The notes: generated from the sequence alone by a model not told the origin. Positions 23,238 to 31,939 are shown, counted from the stretch's first letter. The stretch: DNA of 64,000 nt from Tepidiforma thermophila (GCF_002563855.1 NZ_PDJQ01000001.1:2294001-2358000), one strand, 5' to 3'. Made by a program: numbers and translations.

Positions 23238-25078
23238 ATGCCGAAGGTCGCCGTCCTCGTGGCACTCGTTGCGATCTTCGCGGCTGCGCTGGCCGCCGCG
23301 GTCTCGGACGGGGCGCCGGGGTTCGCGCAGGAGACTGGATGGTCGGTGACGGAGTTCACCGCGACCTACCGGGTGGAGCCGAGCGGCGACGTGCTGGTGG
23401 AAGAGCGGATTGCGGTGGATTTCCGCAACCTCGAGCGGCACGGGATTTACCGGGACCTCTTCGAGACGACCCGCTGCGGGCCGGCCGACCCGGACGCGGA
23501 GCAGCCGCTGCATCCGTGCCCGGAGGGGCAGGTGCGGAAGTGGGTGTACGAAGGCTTTGCGGTCGTCGATGCGGATGGGCGAGCGTTGAAGTTCAAGCGG
23601 GAATCGGCGCCGGGAACGATTCGGCTGCGGATCGGCGACCCGGACGTGACGGTCTCGGGGCGGCAGGTGTACGTCATCAGCTACCGGCTTTCGCGCGCCC
23701 TGGACGCCTACGCCAGCCACGATGAGCTGTACTGGAACGTGACGGGGCAGTGGCAGGTGCCGGTCGAGCGGGCGTCGGTGCGGGTCGTCCTGCCGGAGGG
23801 CGCGCGGCCGTTTACGCGGTGTTTCGTCGGCGCCGCACGTTCGCGGGAGAGATGCCCTGGGTCGGTGGCGGGGAGCACGGCGGAGTTCGTTTCGCGCCGG
23901 CTGGAGTACGGGGAGCAGCTGACCATCGTGGTCGGATGGCAGCCGGGCATCGTGACCGTGCCGCCGCCGAAGATTATTGACCCCGCGAGACCGGGGGACT
24001 ACTTCGAGCTCGATGCGCTGGAGTGGGGCGGGTTCGCTTTCACCGCGGTTATGGGCGTGGCCGCGGCGCTGGCGCTCTGGTGGCGGCACGGGCGAGACCG
24101 GCAGTACCGGACGATCTACTACCTGACCGAGGATGCCTCGGAGGAGACGAAGCCGCTGTTCGGCGCTCCTCCGCTGGTCGTAGAGTACCTGCCGCCGGAG
24201 GAGCTGCGGCCGGCGCAGATGGGCGTGCTGCTCGACGAGCGGGCGGACACGCTGGACGTGACCGCGACGATCGTCGACCTCGCGGTGCGGGGCTACCTCC
24301 ACATCACGGAAATCCCGAAGCGGGGCCTGCTCGGGAAGACGGACTGGGAGCTGGAGCGGCGAAAGGACGGGAGCGACCTGCTCCCCTACGAGAAGGCGCT
24401 GCTCGACGCGCTGTTCGCATCCGGGGACCGGGTGAAGGTCTCGGAGCTGAAGTATGCGTTCGCCGACGACCTGCAAAAGGTACAGAAGCTGATTTACGAC
24501 GATGCGATGCAGCGGGGGTGGTTTGCGGTGCGTCCGGGCTCTTCGAAGGCGGCGGCAGGCACAGCGGCGGTCGGCTGGCTGCTGGGAGCGGTCGGCCTTG
24601 CGCTGCTGAGCGCGACGCTGCTCGGGCGGGGACTGCTGCCGCTGGGATTCGGGGCTGGCGGGATTGCGCTGCTGGTGCTGACGCCGTCGATGGCGCGGCG
24701 GACGGCGAAGGGGAGCGAGGTGCTGCGGCGGGTGCTGGGGTTTCGGCTGTACATCGAGACGGCGGAGAAACACCGGCAGGAGTTCAACGAGCAGGCGAAC
24801 ATTTTCGCGCGGTACCTGCCGTACGCCATTGTGTTCGGGTGCGTGGGGAAGTGGGCGCAGGCGTTCTCCGGCCTCGACGACCAGGTGCAGGCGTCGACGG
24901 CCGGCTGGTACACGGGCACGGGGATGTTCCAGGTGGCCGCGTTTTCGCAGGGACTCCAGGGGTTCAACAGCTCGGTGGGGTCGACGCTGGCGGCGACCCG
25001 GTCGAGCAGCGGGAGCGGGTTCGGCGGGGGCGGCGGCGCAGGCGGCGGCGGAGGCGGGGGCGGCGGGGCTCGTGGTGA
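23238..25078 (+). CDS. DUF2207 membrane protein with apparent frameshift in Gly-rich tail
   Basis: About 610 residues expected. An N-terminal signal or membrane segment (about 4-22) is followed by a DUF2207 extracytoplasmic domain (about 35-260), a membrane helix (about 265-285), a cytoplasmic segment, two more helices (about 430-475) and a glycine tail. DUF2207 proteins end in a poly-glycine run with a terminal Trp. Here the first frame reads through the glycine codons and on for more than 1 kb, antisense to the next two genes, while the -1 frame gives GGGSW and stop at 25076-25078. One base appears lost in the G-rich stretch 25026-25068. Function unknown. Start is the leaderless ATG at 23238. 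Confidence 0.7.
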
Positions 25079-25136
25079 GGGTTGCGGGGCCCGGTCGGCT
25101 GCTCTCCGGGGTGGTGTACGTGGGGCCGCTCGCGGG

Positions 25137-25871
25137 CTAACCGGCGCCGAGCCAGGCCCGCAGCTGGTGGGGGACGTTGGTGATGATGCCGGCGACACCG
25201 GCATCGACGAGCCGCTCCCAGTCGGCGGGGCTGTCGGCGGTCCAGCACCAGACGGTGACCTGGCGGCGCCGCGCGCGCAGGACGAGGTCGCGGGTGACGG
25301 CGTGGTGTTCGACCGAGATGGCCTGGGCGTTGCGCTTGAGGAGGCCGCCGAGGAGGCGTTCGATCCCATCGCCGGCGACGGGCGGGGAGATGATGGCGGC
25401 CGAGATGCGGGGCTCGAGCTCGCGGGCGCGGGCGACGATATCGGGCGAGAAGGAGTGAATCGCGGTCCACGACTCCGCGCCGTGGCGCCTGATGGTGTCG
25501 ATGACCGCGTCGACGTTGCGTGCGTCCTGGTCGGGGTCGCCGGGGGTGGCCTTGAGCTCGCACATGATCGTGAGGCGGCCGTCGACGAGGTCGAGCACCT
25601 GCGCGAGGGTGGGCACGGGCTCGCCGTTGCCGGCATCTGCTGCCTGGAGCGCGGCGAGCGGAAGGTCGCGGACGCGGCCTTTGAGGTTGGTCGTTCGGTC
25701 GACGGTTTCGTCGTGCATGAGGACGGGGACGCCGTCGGCGCAGAGCTGGACGTCGATCTCCATGGCTTCGGCGCCGGCATCGAGGCAGGCACGGACGCCG
25801 GCGAGGGTGTTGGCGGGGGCTTCGCCGGCAGCGCCGGCATGACCGATGACGAGGACGAAGGGTTTTCTCAT
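25137..25871 (-). CDS. Glycerophosphodiester phosphodiesterase family protein, altered active site
   Basis: 244 residues, TIM-barrel GDPD family. Catalytic His11 and His53 (MHDETVDRTTN) and the metal-ligand E38/D40 (EIDVQL) and CELK Glu are present. However, the usual HRG reads HAG at 11-13 and the usual PENT reads PANT at 19-22, so the phosphate-binding Arg and one active-site Glu are replaced by Ala. Intact members split glycerophosphodiesters to glycerol-3-phosphate and an alcohol; this one may be altered or inactive. No signal peptide. TAAAGT lies 8 nt before the ATG, with no Shine-Dalgarno sequence. Confidence 0.8.
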   Translation of the reverse strand: MRKPFVLVIGHAGAAGEAPANTLAGVRACLDAGAEAMEIDVQLCADGVPVLMHDETVDRTTNLKGRVRDLPLAALQAADAGNGEPVPTLAQVLDLVDGRLTIMCELKATPGDPDQDARNVDAVIDTIRRHGAESWTAIHSFSPDIVARARELEPRISAAIISPPVAGDGIERLLGGLLKRNAQAISVEHHAVTRDLVLRARRRQVTVWCWTADSPADWERLVDAGVAGIITNVPHQLRAWLGAG

Positions 25872-25879
25872 CGGCGCGA

Positions 25880-25885
25880 ACTTTA
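25880..25885 (-). promoter_or_regulatory. -10 element (TAAAGT) for a leaderless transcript
   Basis: On the minus strand TAAAGT ends 8 nt before the ATG at 25871; no Shine-Dalgarno sequence is present. Confidence 0.4.
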
Positions 25886-25921
25886 CCTGCAGAGCGGGGT
25901 AACGGAAAGCGAGCGCCGGGG

Positions 25922-26731
25922 TCAGGGGCTTTCGGATTCTTTCACGTGCCGGGCGGGGCGGCGGCGGGCCGCGAAGCCGGACGCGAAGGCGGCAAGCCGG
26001 CGGGCGCGTTCGAGCGCGGTGCGCGGGGTGAGCGGGCGCCGGGGGAGGGCCGCGAGGGCAGCGAGGGCGGTATCGAAGCCGGCCAGCACGGGGATACCGT
26101 GGCCGGGGAAGCCGGCTGGCGGGGCGATACCGGCAAACTCAGCGATGGACTGCAAGTAGCGGGCATCGTCGTGATTCGCCCAGCGGAGCGAACGGGTGAG
26201 TTCGCCGCCGTGGCTGATGACCAGGTCACCCACGAAGGCTGCGTTGAGGTGGTCGGCGATGAAGCAGAGCGAGCCGGGGGTATGGCCAGGCGTGGGGATG
26301 GCGCGGATTCCGGGGAGGACCTCCTGGGGTGTTTCGACCGCAACGGCTACCGGTGCGGGCGTGGGACGGCGGCGGAGGAAGGCAGCAGCGAGACGGAGCG
26401 GGTGGCTGCGGCCGATGCCGGAGCGGAGGACGAGCCGGCCATTGCGCAAGCGGCAGTCGCCGGCGCCGGCGATGACCGGGGCACCGGTGGCGGTGGCGAC
26501 GGCGGCAGCGGCGCCGGCGTGGTCGCGGTGGCGGTGGGTGAGGAGGATGGCTTCGAGCGGGCGGCCGATGGATTCGAGGGCGCGGAGGATGGCGGGCGCG
26601 CTATCGGCGAAGCCCGTATCGACGAGGGCGACGCCGCCCGATGGGAGGGCGACGAGGAAGACGTTGGAGCCGCGGGTTCCGGTGAGCCACCAGACGCCGG
26701 GGAGGGGCTGTTCGGCGAAGGGGGCGGTCAT
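25922..26731 (-). CDS. MBL-fold metallohydrolase
   Basis: 269 residues. The metallo-beta-lactamase signature THRHRDHAGAA, the later PTPGHTPGSLCFI and FVGDLV supply the metal ligands. The overall layout is the glyoxalase II-like/general MBL hydrolase type; the substrate is unknown. The C-terminal 50 residues are Arg/Pro/Ala-rich and probably disordered. The ATG at 26731 is preceded by TACGAT at 26743-26738 with a 6-nt gap, suggesting a leaderless mRNA. Confidence 0.8.
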   Translation of the reverse strand: MTAPFAEQPLPGVWWLTGTRGSNVFLVALPSGGVALVDTGFADSAPAILRALESIGRPLEAILLTHRHRDHAGAAAAVATATGAPVIAGAGDCRLRNGRLVLRSGIGRSHPLRLAAAFLRRRPTPAPVAVAVETPQEVLPGIRAIPTPGHTPGSLCFIADHLNAAFVGDLVISHGGELTRSLRWANHDDARYLQSIAEFAGIAPPAGFPGHGIPVLAGFDTALAALAALPRRPLTPRTALERARRLAAFASGFAARRRPARHVKESESP

Positions 26732-26737
26732 GCGGTC

Positions 26738-26743
26738 ATCGTA
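26738..26743 (-). promoter_or_regulatory. -10 element (TACGAT) for a leaderless transcript
   Basis: On the minus strand TACGAT ends 6 nt before the ATG at 26731. It lies 20 bp past the end of the upstream permease gene, so the hydrolase can be transcribed separately from the importer operon. Confidence 0.45.
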
Positions 26744-26763
26744 GCGGAGGGGCGTGAACGGGG

Positions 26764-27627
26764 TCAGCGGCGGCGGAAGGGGTCGGCGGCGTCGCGGAGG
26801 GCATCGCTGAACAGGTTCACGACGATAACCGTGACCGTAATGGCCAGCCCGGGCGCCACGATGACCCAGGGATGCGACTGGAAGTGCTGGCGGCCCTCTG
26901 CGACCATGGCGCCCCACTCGGGCGTCGGCGGAGCGACACCCAGGCCAAGGAAGGAGAATGCGGCGAGACCGAGGATGGTGGCACCAAGGTCGGTGGCTGC
27001 CACGACGGCGACCGGACCGGCGATGTTGGGGCCGAGGTGGCGGACGGCGATGCGGAGGGTGCCGGCACCGATGGCGCGGGCGGCGGTGACGTACGGTTTC
27101 TGGCGCTCGGCGATTACCAGGGACCGGTAAATGCGGGCGTACCAGGGCCAGCCGGTTGCGGTGAGGGCAAAGACGAGTGTCGTCCAGCCGGTACCGAAGA
27201 CCCCGATGAGTCCGAGGGCGACGACGAGCGCCGGAAGGGCGAGGAGGCCATCGACGAGACGGGCAGCGAGGGTATCGACGATTCCCCCAATGACGGCGGC
27301 GAGGCTGCCGACGACGAGGCCGAGGAACGTTGAGCAGACAATAACGATGGCGGCGCTGACGAGGGAAAGCCGGGCGCCATGGAGCAACCGAGCGAGGAGG
27401 TCGCGGCCGAAGCCGTCGGTGCCGAGCGGATGTTCGAACGATGGGCCGGCGAAGCGATTCAGGAGGTTCGTCCGGTTCGGGTCGGTCGTCCACAGCTCGG
27501 GCCCAAGGGCCGCGCAGAGGAGGATCAGGGCGAGTATGGCTGCCCACCAGTACACGGGGTGCGGCCACCTACGGCGGAAGAGACGGAGGGCCGCCGGGCG
27601 GTGCCCGCCCGCGGCGCTGGAGATCAT
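26764..27627 (-). CDS. Peptide/nickel ABC importer permease (DppC/NikC type)
   Basis: 287 residues with an N-terminal hydrophobic segment (about 30-50) and five later helices. The motif GTDGFGRDLLARLLHGARLSL and the EAA-like loop AARAIGAGTLRIAVRHLGPN are typical of OppC/DppC/NikC. It pairs with the DppB-type protein encoded just upstream, overlapping it by 4 nt. It is the last gene of an operon with a solute-binding protein but with no ATPase. Confidence 0.88.
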   Translation of the reverse strand: MISSAAGGHRPAALRLFRRRWPHPVYWWAAILALILLCAALGPELWTTDPNRTNLLNRFAGPSFEHPLGTDGFGRDLLARLLHGARLSLVSAAIVIVCSTFLGLVVGSLAAVIGGIVDTLAARLVDGLLALPALVVALGLIGVFGTGWTTLVFALTATGWPWYARIYRSLVIAERQKPYVTAARAIGAGTLRIAVRHLGPNIAGPVAVVAATDLGATILGLAAFSFLGLGVAPPTPEWGAMVAEGRQHFQSHPWVIVAPGLAITVTVIVVNLFSDALRDAADPFRRR

Positions 27628-28568
27628 GCGGTGACCGTCCTTGCGGGGCGGACAGTCGGATCAAGAAGCCCACAGAGAATGTCGACGACCGTGTTCACGA
27701 CGACGAGCGCGACGCTGGCGAAGAGGACGAATCCCAGGACGACAGGGACGTCGCCATTGAGGGCGGCCTGGACGCCCAGGCGGCCGACGCCGGGGTACGC
27801 GAACACCCATTCGACGACGGCCGCGCCGGCCAGCAGGGTCGCGAAGTCGAGGCCGATGACGGTAATTACGGGAACGAGGGCGTTCCGGACTGCATGACGG
27901 GTGACCACGAGCCGTTCGGGGAGGCCGCGGCCTCGCGCAACGGTCACATGGGGCAACGCCAGAGCTTCGATGACGGTAGCCCGAGTGACGCGGATGAGCA
28001 TGGCCGAGGTACGCAACGCCAGGACCGCGACTGGCAGGACGAGACCGCGTGGTGAGAGGTCGGCGATGGCGGGAAGCCAGCGGAGCTCGGCGGCGAACAG
28101 CCAGATGGCGAGCAAGGAGAGCCAGAAACTGGGCATCGACGCCAGGACAAGGCTGAGCGTGCGAACCGCGGTATCGAGCGGGCCGCGCCGGGCCGCCGCA
28201 AGGACCCCGAGCGGGACCCCAAGGGCCGTGCTGATGGCGACCGTTGCGGCCGCGAGGGCAAATGACGCCGGGAAACGTTCGCGGATCAGTTTGGCGACGG
28301 GCTCGCGGTTGACGTAGGAGGTGCCGAGGTTGAGGCGGAGGGTATCGCTGAGCCAGGCGGCGTACTGTTCCCAGATCGGGCGGTCGAGACCGAGTTCCCC
28401 CCGCACTGCCTCGATCTCCCTGCTGGAGACGATTTCGCCACCGCGTTCGGCGGCGATGCGCTGGGCCGGGTCGCCGGGTGCCACCTTCAGGAGGCTGAAG
28501 GCGATGAGGCTGACCAGGACCAGCACGCCGGCCGCCTGCAGCACCCGGGACCCGACGAAGCGGACCAT
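27624..28568 (-). CDS. Peptide/nickel ABC importer permease (DppB/NikB type)
   Basis: 314 residues. N-terminal helix, periplasmic region with LGLDRPIWEQYAAWLSDTLR and LNLGTSYVNREPV (DppB signature), then five helices with the EAA loop ARGRGLPERLVVTRHAVRNALVPV. The ATG is on the last base of the methyltransferase stop codon (TGATG), so translation is coupled. Confidence 0.88.
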   Translation of the reverse strand: MVRFVGSRVLQAAGVLVLVSLIAFSLLKVAPGDPAQRIAAERGGEIVSSREIEAVRGELGLDRPIWEQYAAWLSDTLRLNLGTSYVNREPVAKLIRERFPASFALAAATVAISTALGVPLGVLAAARRGPLDTAVRTLSLVLASMPSFWLSLLAIWLFAAELRWLPAIADLSPRGLVLPVAVLALRTSAMLIRVTRATVIEALALPHVTVARGRGLPERLVVTRHAVRNALVPVITVIGLDFATLLAGAAVVEWVFAYPGVGRLGVQAALNGDVPVVLGFVLFASVALVVVNTVVDILCGLLDPTVRPARTVTA

Positions 28569-29395
28569 CAGCGCACGGCGAGCAGGATGCGGTTGTCGTA
28601 AACCTGCCAGATTTGCTCGGCTTCGCGGAAGCCGGCATCGAGCAGGGCGGCGCGATGGACCGTGAACGTTGTGTGGACGAGCTCGCGGGGGCTCGCGTCG
28701 TCTCTGCGCGAACCGATGGCGCGCTCGCGTTCGATGTTCCTCCAGCGGAAGCGGCGGTCGCGTTCCTCGAAGAGCTCGGCGAGTTCGGGGAGCTTGCGGA
28801 GCCCGGCCCACCAGCCTTCCCAGGTTTCGCTGCCGAGCTCGACCATGCGGCGCTCGTGAAGCTGGCGCATCGTTTCGGTGAGGCCGCGCAGGGCGGTGTC
28901 GCGCGGGGGGAAGCGCATCTGGTCGCCGTTCATGAATACGCCGCCAGGCCGGATTCGGGCGGCCAGTGCGCGGTAGAGTTCGATGATGTCGCCGGCATCG
29001 AGCCAGTGAATGGCCGTCGTTGACAGCACTGCGTCGAAGTTACCCGGCGGCAGCGCGTTGACCCAATCGGGATCTTTGACATTGGCCTCGAGCCAGGACA
29101 GCCGGCCACCGCCATCGCCATGTGCGGATTTGCCGATAGCGATCAGTACCGGGTCGAGGTCGAGGGCGACAACGGTTGCCTGCGGAAACCGCTGGAGGAC
29201 GCGGGCGGAGATTGCCCCGGGGCCGGAGAGGAGGTCGAGGACACGCGGGGCGGGCCCGACTATGTGCTCGACGATATCGAGCATGACCTGGAAGCGGGTC
29301 TCGCGGAGGGGAATGTAGGTTTCCTGCTGGCGTTCCCAGCGGTCGTACCAGGGGCGGAGGTCGATGGGGGGCTGGGCGAGAGGAGTAAGGGTCAT
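28568..29395 (-). CDS. Class I SAM-dependent methyltransferase
   Basis: 275 residues. SAM-binding motif I VLDLLSGPGAISARVLQRF (about 51-69), motif II acidic residue in VVALDLDPVLIAIG, and STTAIHWLD (post-motif) mark a methyltransferase of the UbiE/YcgJ type. The start YDRWERQQETYIPLRE is often seen in Chloroflexota and actinobacterial relatives. The substrate is unknown. The gene sits between a GNAT enzyme (4-nt overlap) and two importer permeases, so it may modify the imported ligand or a metal-binding small molecule. Confidence 0.85.
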   Translation of the reverse strand: MTLTPLAQPPIDLRPWYDRWERQQETYIPLRETRFQVMLDIVEHIVGPAPRVLDLLSGPGAISARVLQRFPQATVVALDLDPVLIAIGKSAHGDGGGRLSWLEANVKDPDWVNALPPGNFDAVLSTTAIHWLDAGDIIELYRALAARIRPGGVFMNGDQMRFPPRDTALRGLTETMRQLHERRMVELGSETWEGWWAGLRKLPELAELFEERDRRFRWRNIERERAIGSRRDDASPRELVHTTFTVHRAALLDAGFREAEQIWQVYDNRILLAVR

Positions 29396-29913
29396 GGACG
29401 AGGCTCCGGGGCGGGCATTACCGTGACCGGTCGGTCGAGCGGCAGTTCGAAGTAGACGGTGCCCTCGTGGGCCAGGACTTCCACGCAGAGGCGGCGCCAA
29501 AGGGCCAGGGCGGCATGATTGGTGTCGTCGGTGTGGAGGGAGATGACGCGGTAGCGGCCGCCGGCCCACAGCCGGGCGAGCTCGACGAGCTGGAGGGCGA
29601 TGCCGCGGCGGCGGAAGGCGGGTTCGACGGCGAGGCGGCCGAGCTCGCAGGTTGCGGCCCGGTCGTAGCGGCCGGCGAGGGGGCCTGATTGCGGTGAACG
29701 GTGCCGAATTGCAATAAACCCAATGACTCGCGCATTGTCGAGTGCGACAAAGCCGGCCTGGCGGTCGGAACCGAGGTACTCGGATTCCATGTTGCGGATG
29801 TCGGCATGCCAGCGAGCGACGACGCCTGGCCCGAACATCTCGGTGTAGACGCGGGTCACCAGATCCCGGGCCTGATCGACGTCTTCGGCCGCCAGCTGGC
29901 GAAAGAAGAACAT
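29392..29913 (-). CDS. GNAT-family N-acetyltransferase
   Basis: 173 residues. The acetyl-CoA pyrophosphate loop RRRGIALQL, the preceding LAVEP strand and the following NHAALALWRRLC region identify the GNAT fold. It probably acetylates an amine in the cytoplasm; substrate unknown. The ATG is 1 bp after the solute-binding protein stop codon, and the 3' end overlaps the methyltransferase by 4 nt. Confidence 0.85.
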   Translation of the reverse strand: MFFFRQLAAEDVDQARDLVTRVYTEMFGPGVVARWHADIRNMESEYLGSDRQAGFVALDNARVIGFIAIRHRSPQSGPLAGRYDRAATCELGRLAVEPAFRRRGIALQLVELARLWAGGRYRVISLHTDDTNHAALALWRRLCVEVLAHEGTVYFELPLDRPVTVMPAPEPRP

Positions 29914-29914
29914 G

Positions 29915-31516
29915 TTAACCTTCGAGCCTGATGTCCGGGGTGACCCGGTAGCTGTCGAGCGGGTGCGGGGTGAAGTTTTTGACTTTCTTCGCTGTCCCGA
30001 CGACCTGCTTTGGGTTGAACAGGTAGACGATTGGGACATCATCCCGGAGCTGTTCCTGGATGGTTTTGAGCGCCTGCTGCCGGCGTCCTTCGTCGGAGGT
30101 CGAGATGTAGTCGTCGTAGGCGGAGTTGACGACCGGGTTGGAATACCGGTCTTTATTGCGCGAAGAGGGAACGTAGAGGAGCCCGATAGCCCGGCTGAGT
30201 TCGCCGAAACCGGCTGGCCCGATAGAGTACATCGCTGCCTGGAATGCGTTGTCGCCAATGGTTTTTTCGATGTCGGCCACTTTTTCGATGGACGCTTCCA
30301 TACCGACGGCTTTAAGCATATCGACGGCGACGACTGCTGCCTGTTCGAGTTCAGCGCGCCCGGCGTAGGTGTTCAGTTTGAAGCTCAGGCGCTTTCCGTC
30401 CTTTGCGCGGATTCCATCGGCGGCGGGTTTCCAGCCGGCAGCATCGAGGACACGACGCGCTTCGGCGGGGTCAAACTTCTGGATGTTCAGGAGGCCTTTG
30501 TGTCCGATTGTGTCGGGAGCGAAGGCGTACGCGGGGGTGGCGGCACCCTCCATGATGCCTTTGACCATGGCCTCGCGGTCGATGGCGAGGGCGAAGGCGC
30601 GGCGGACTGCAACGTCGTCGAAGGGGGCGGCCCGCACGTTGAGGATTATCATGTGCTGGCGCGCCCAGGGGGCGACGTGCACCGTGAGGCCGGCCGATTT
30701 GAGCCGTTCGACGTCGGAGGGGAGGAGGGCCTGGGCGAGTTCGACGTCGCCGGACTGCAGGGCGAGCGAGCGAGCGTTCGTGTCGGCGACCTGGCGGAAC
30801 TGGAGCGTTTTGATCCAGGGAGGGCCGCCACGGTAGCCCTCATACGCCTCGAGGGTCATGGCCTCGCGGGCGGTAAAGCCGGTGATCTTGAACGGCCCGG
30901 TGTAGAGGAACTGGTCCCCGGGGAGCGCCTTCTTGATCGCAAATGTGGCGTCGGCGAGGAACGCAGGAAGGAGCCCGAGCGGTTTTGGGGTCTTGATGGT
31001 GAGTTCGTAGCCGCTGGCGGTGAACTGGGTTTCCTTCGGGAGGCGGTCGGCGGTCGCGGGCTGTTTTTCGATGGTGCGGAGGAGGGAGTCACGGACGGCG
31101 GCGGCGTCGACCGGGGAGCCGTCCCAGAACGTCACGTCATCGCGGAGCGTAATTTTCCAGGTCAGGTCATCGAGGCGGTCGAAACGTGCGGCGATCCACG
31201 GCTCGAGGGCCAGCGTTGGACTGAAGCGCATGAGGCACTCGGCAGCACCGACGGCCTGGAGGTTGTAGGCAGCGCTTGCACCTGAGTCGGCATCGAGGGA
31301 GGCGGCGAGGAACGGCTCGGCGAAGCGCATCGTGCCGGTGCTTGGTCCGCGGCGGGCGGCTGTCGGTGTGGCAGCAGGTGCGGTGCCGGCCGTCCCCGGG
31401 GTCGGCCCGGCAGAGGATTCCTCATCGTCATCGCCGCAGGCAGCGCCGAGGGCGGGAAGGGCGAGGAAAGAGGTGGCCGCGATACCCTTAACGAATGTTC
31501 GACGGGAGATTGGCAT
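29915..31516 (-). CDS. Peptide/nickel ABC importer solute-binding lipoprotein
   Basis: 533 residues. The N-terminus has a twin-arginine motif SRRTFVKG and a lipoprotein-like LGAAC cleavage site, then a low-complexity Asp/Glu-, Thr- and Pro-rich linker. The mature part is an SBP family 5 domain (DppA/OppA/NikA): WKITLRDDVTFWDGSPV, ALAIDREAMVKG and LLNIQKFDPAEARRVLDAAGW. It catches a substrate on the outer face of the membrane and delivers it to the two permeases. Peptide, nickel and metallophore are all possible. First gene of the operon; Shine-Dalgarno GGAGAG. Confidence 0.88.
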   Translation of the reverse strand: MPISRRTFVKGIAATSFLALPALGAACGDDDEESSAGPTPGTAGTAPAATPTAARRGPSTGTMRFAEPFLAASLDADSGASAAYNLQAVGAAECLMRFSPTLALEPWIAARFDRLDDLTWKITLRDDVTFWDGSPVDAAAVRDSLLRTIEKQPATADRLPKETQFTASGYELTIKTPKPLGLLPAFLADATFAIKKALPGDQFLYTGPFKITGFTAREAMTLEAYEGYRGGPPWIKTLQFRQVADTNARSLALQSGDVELAQALLPSDVERLKSAGLTVHVAPWARQHMIILNVRAAPFDDVAVRRAFALAIDREAMVKGIMEGAATPAYAFAPDTIGHKGLLNIQKFDPAEARRVLDAAGWKPAADGIRAKDGKRLSFKLNTYAGRAELEQAAVVAVDMLKAVGMEASIEKVADIEKTIGDNAFQAAMYSIGPAGFGELSRAIGLLYVPSSRNKDRYSNPVVNSAYDDYISTSDEGRRQQALKTIQEQLRDDVPIVYLFNPKQVVGTAKKVKNFTPHPLDSYRVTPDIRLEG

Positions 31517-31616
31517 GGATTTTCTCTCCAGCGAGGATAGATGAGACGATATATCAGTTTTGCGGGCGAGGACAACCGCGATCGCCAAGGCGCATGTGCA
31601 AACGCTTGCAGGAGCA

Positions 31617-31676
31617 TTGACTTGCGTCAAGCGAGGCGGGAGCAATTTGCAGGGAGCGAAGCGGCTGTGCTAGAGT
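31617..31676 (+). promoter_or_regulatory. Promoter region of the cobalamin operon
   Basis: An extended -10, TGCTAGAGT (31668-31676), lies just before the riboswitch, giving a start near 31683. A second possible pair is TTGACT (31617-31622) with AGCAAT (31641-31646). Confidence 0.5.
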
Positions 31677-31682
31677 CCGGCG

Positions 31683-31845
31683 CGACGTCCGTTTGCGAAC
31701 CCGGTGCGAATCCGGGGCTGTCCCGCAACTGTGATCCGCCCGACAGGGCGGTCAGCCAGGTCGCCAGCGGCGTCGGTGTCTAGCCCGCGGGGAAACGGGT
31801 GGTGGACACGTGGTTCGGCAGGCTGCCTTCCATGTGACGAGCCCA
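31683..31845 (+). promoter_or_regulatory. Cobalamin riboswitch
   Basis: The segment contains the conserved core GGTGCGAATCCGGGGC, then TGTCCCGCAACTGTGATCCG, and a B12-box-like GTCAGCCAGGTCGCC, in the right order and spacing for the class-I cobalamin riboswitch. It precedes a 10-gene B12 uptake and assembly operon, and an intrinsic terminator follows (31848-31872), so binding of B12 probably stops transcription. Confidence 0.92.
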
Positions 31846-31847
31846 CT

Positions 31848-31872
31848 GCCCCTCCAGCGAGAGGGGCTTTTC
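31848..31872 (+). terminator. Intrinsic terminator of the riboswitch
   Basis: A 7-bp stem (GCCCCTC with GAGGGGC, 6-nt loop) followed by TTTT lies after the riboswitch core and before btuC. It fits the expression platform. Confidence 0.85.
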
Positions 31873-31902
31873 GTTGCCCGGGAGTTGCCGGGGACGAACC
31901 TC

Positions 31903-31939
31903 GCGGGTGCCCGACCGGTTTCGAACCGGGGGCACCCGC
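31903..31939 (+). other. Long hairpin between riboswitch terminator and btuC
   Basis: A 16-bp hairpin: outer arms GCGGGTGCCC (31903-31912) and GGGCACCCGC (31930-31939), then a 2-nt bulge and inner arms CCGGTT/AACCGG around a TCG loop. No T-run follows. It lies 60 bp before the btuC start; function unknown (mRNA stabiliser, RNase site or second regulatory element). Confidence 0.6.
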
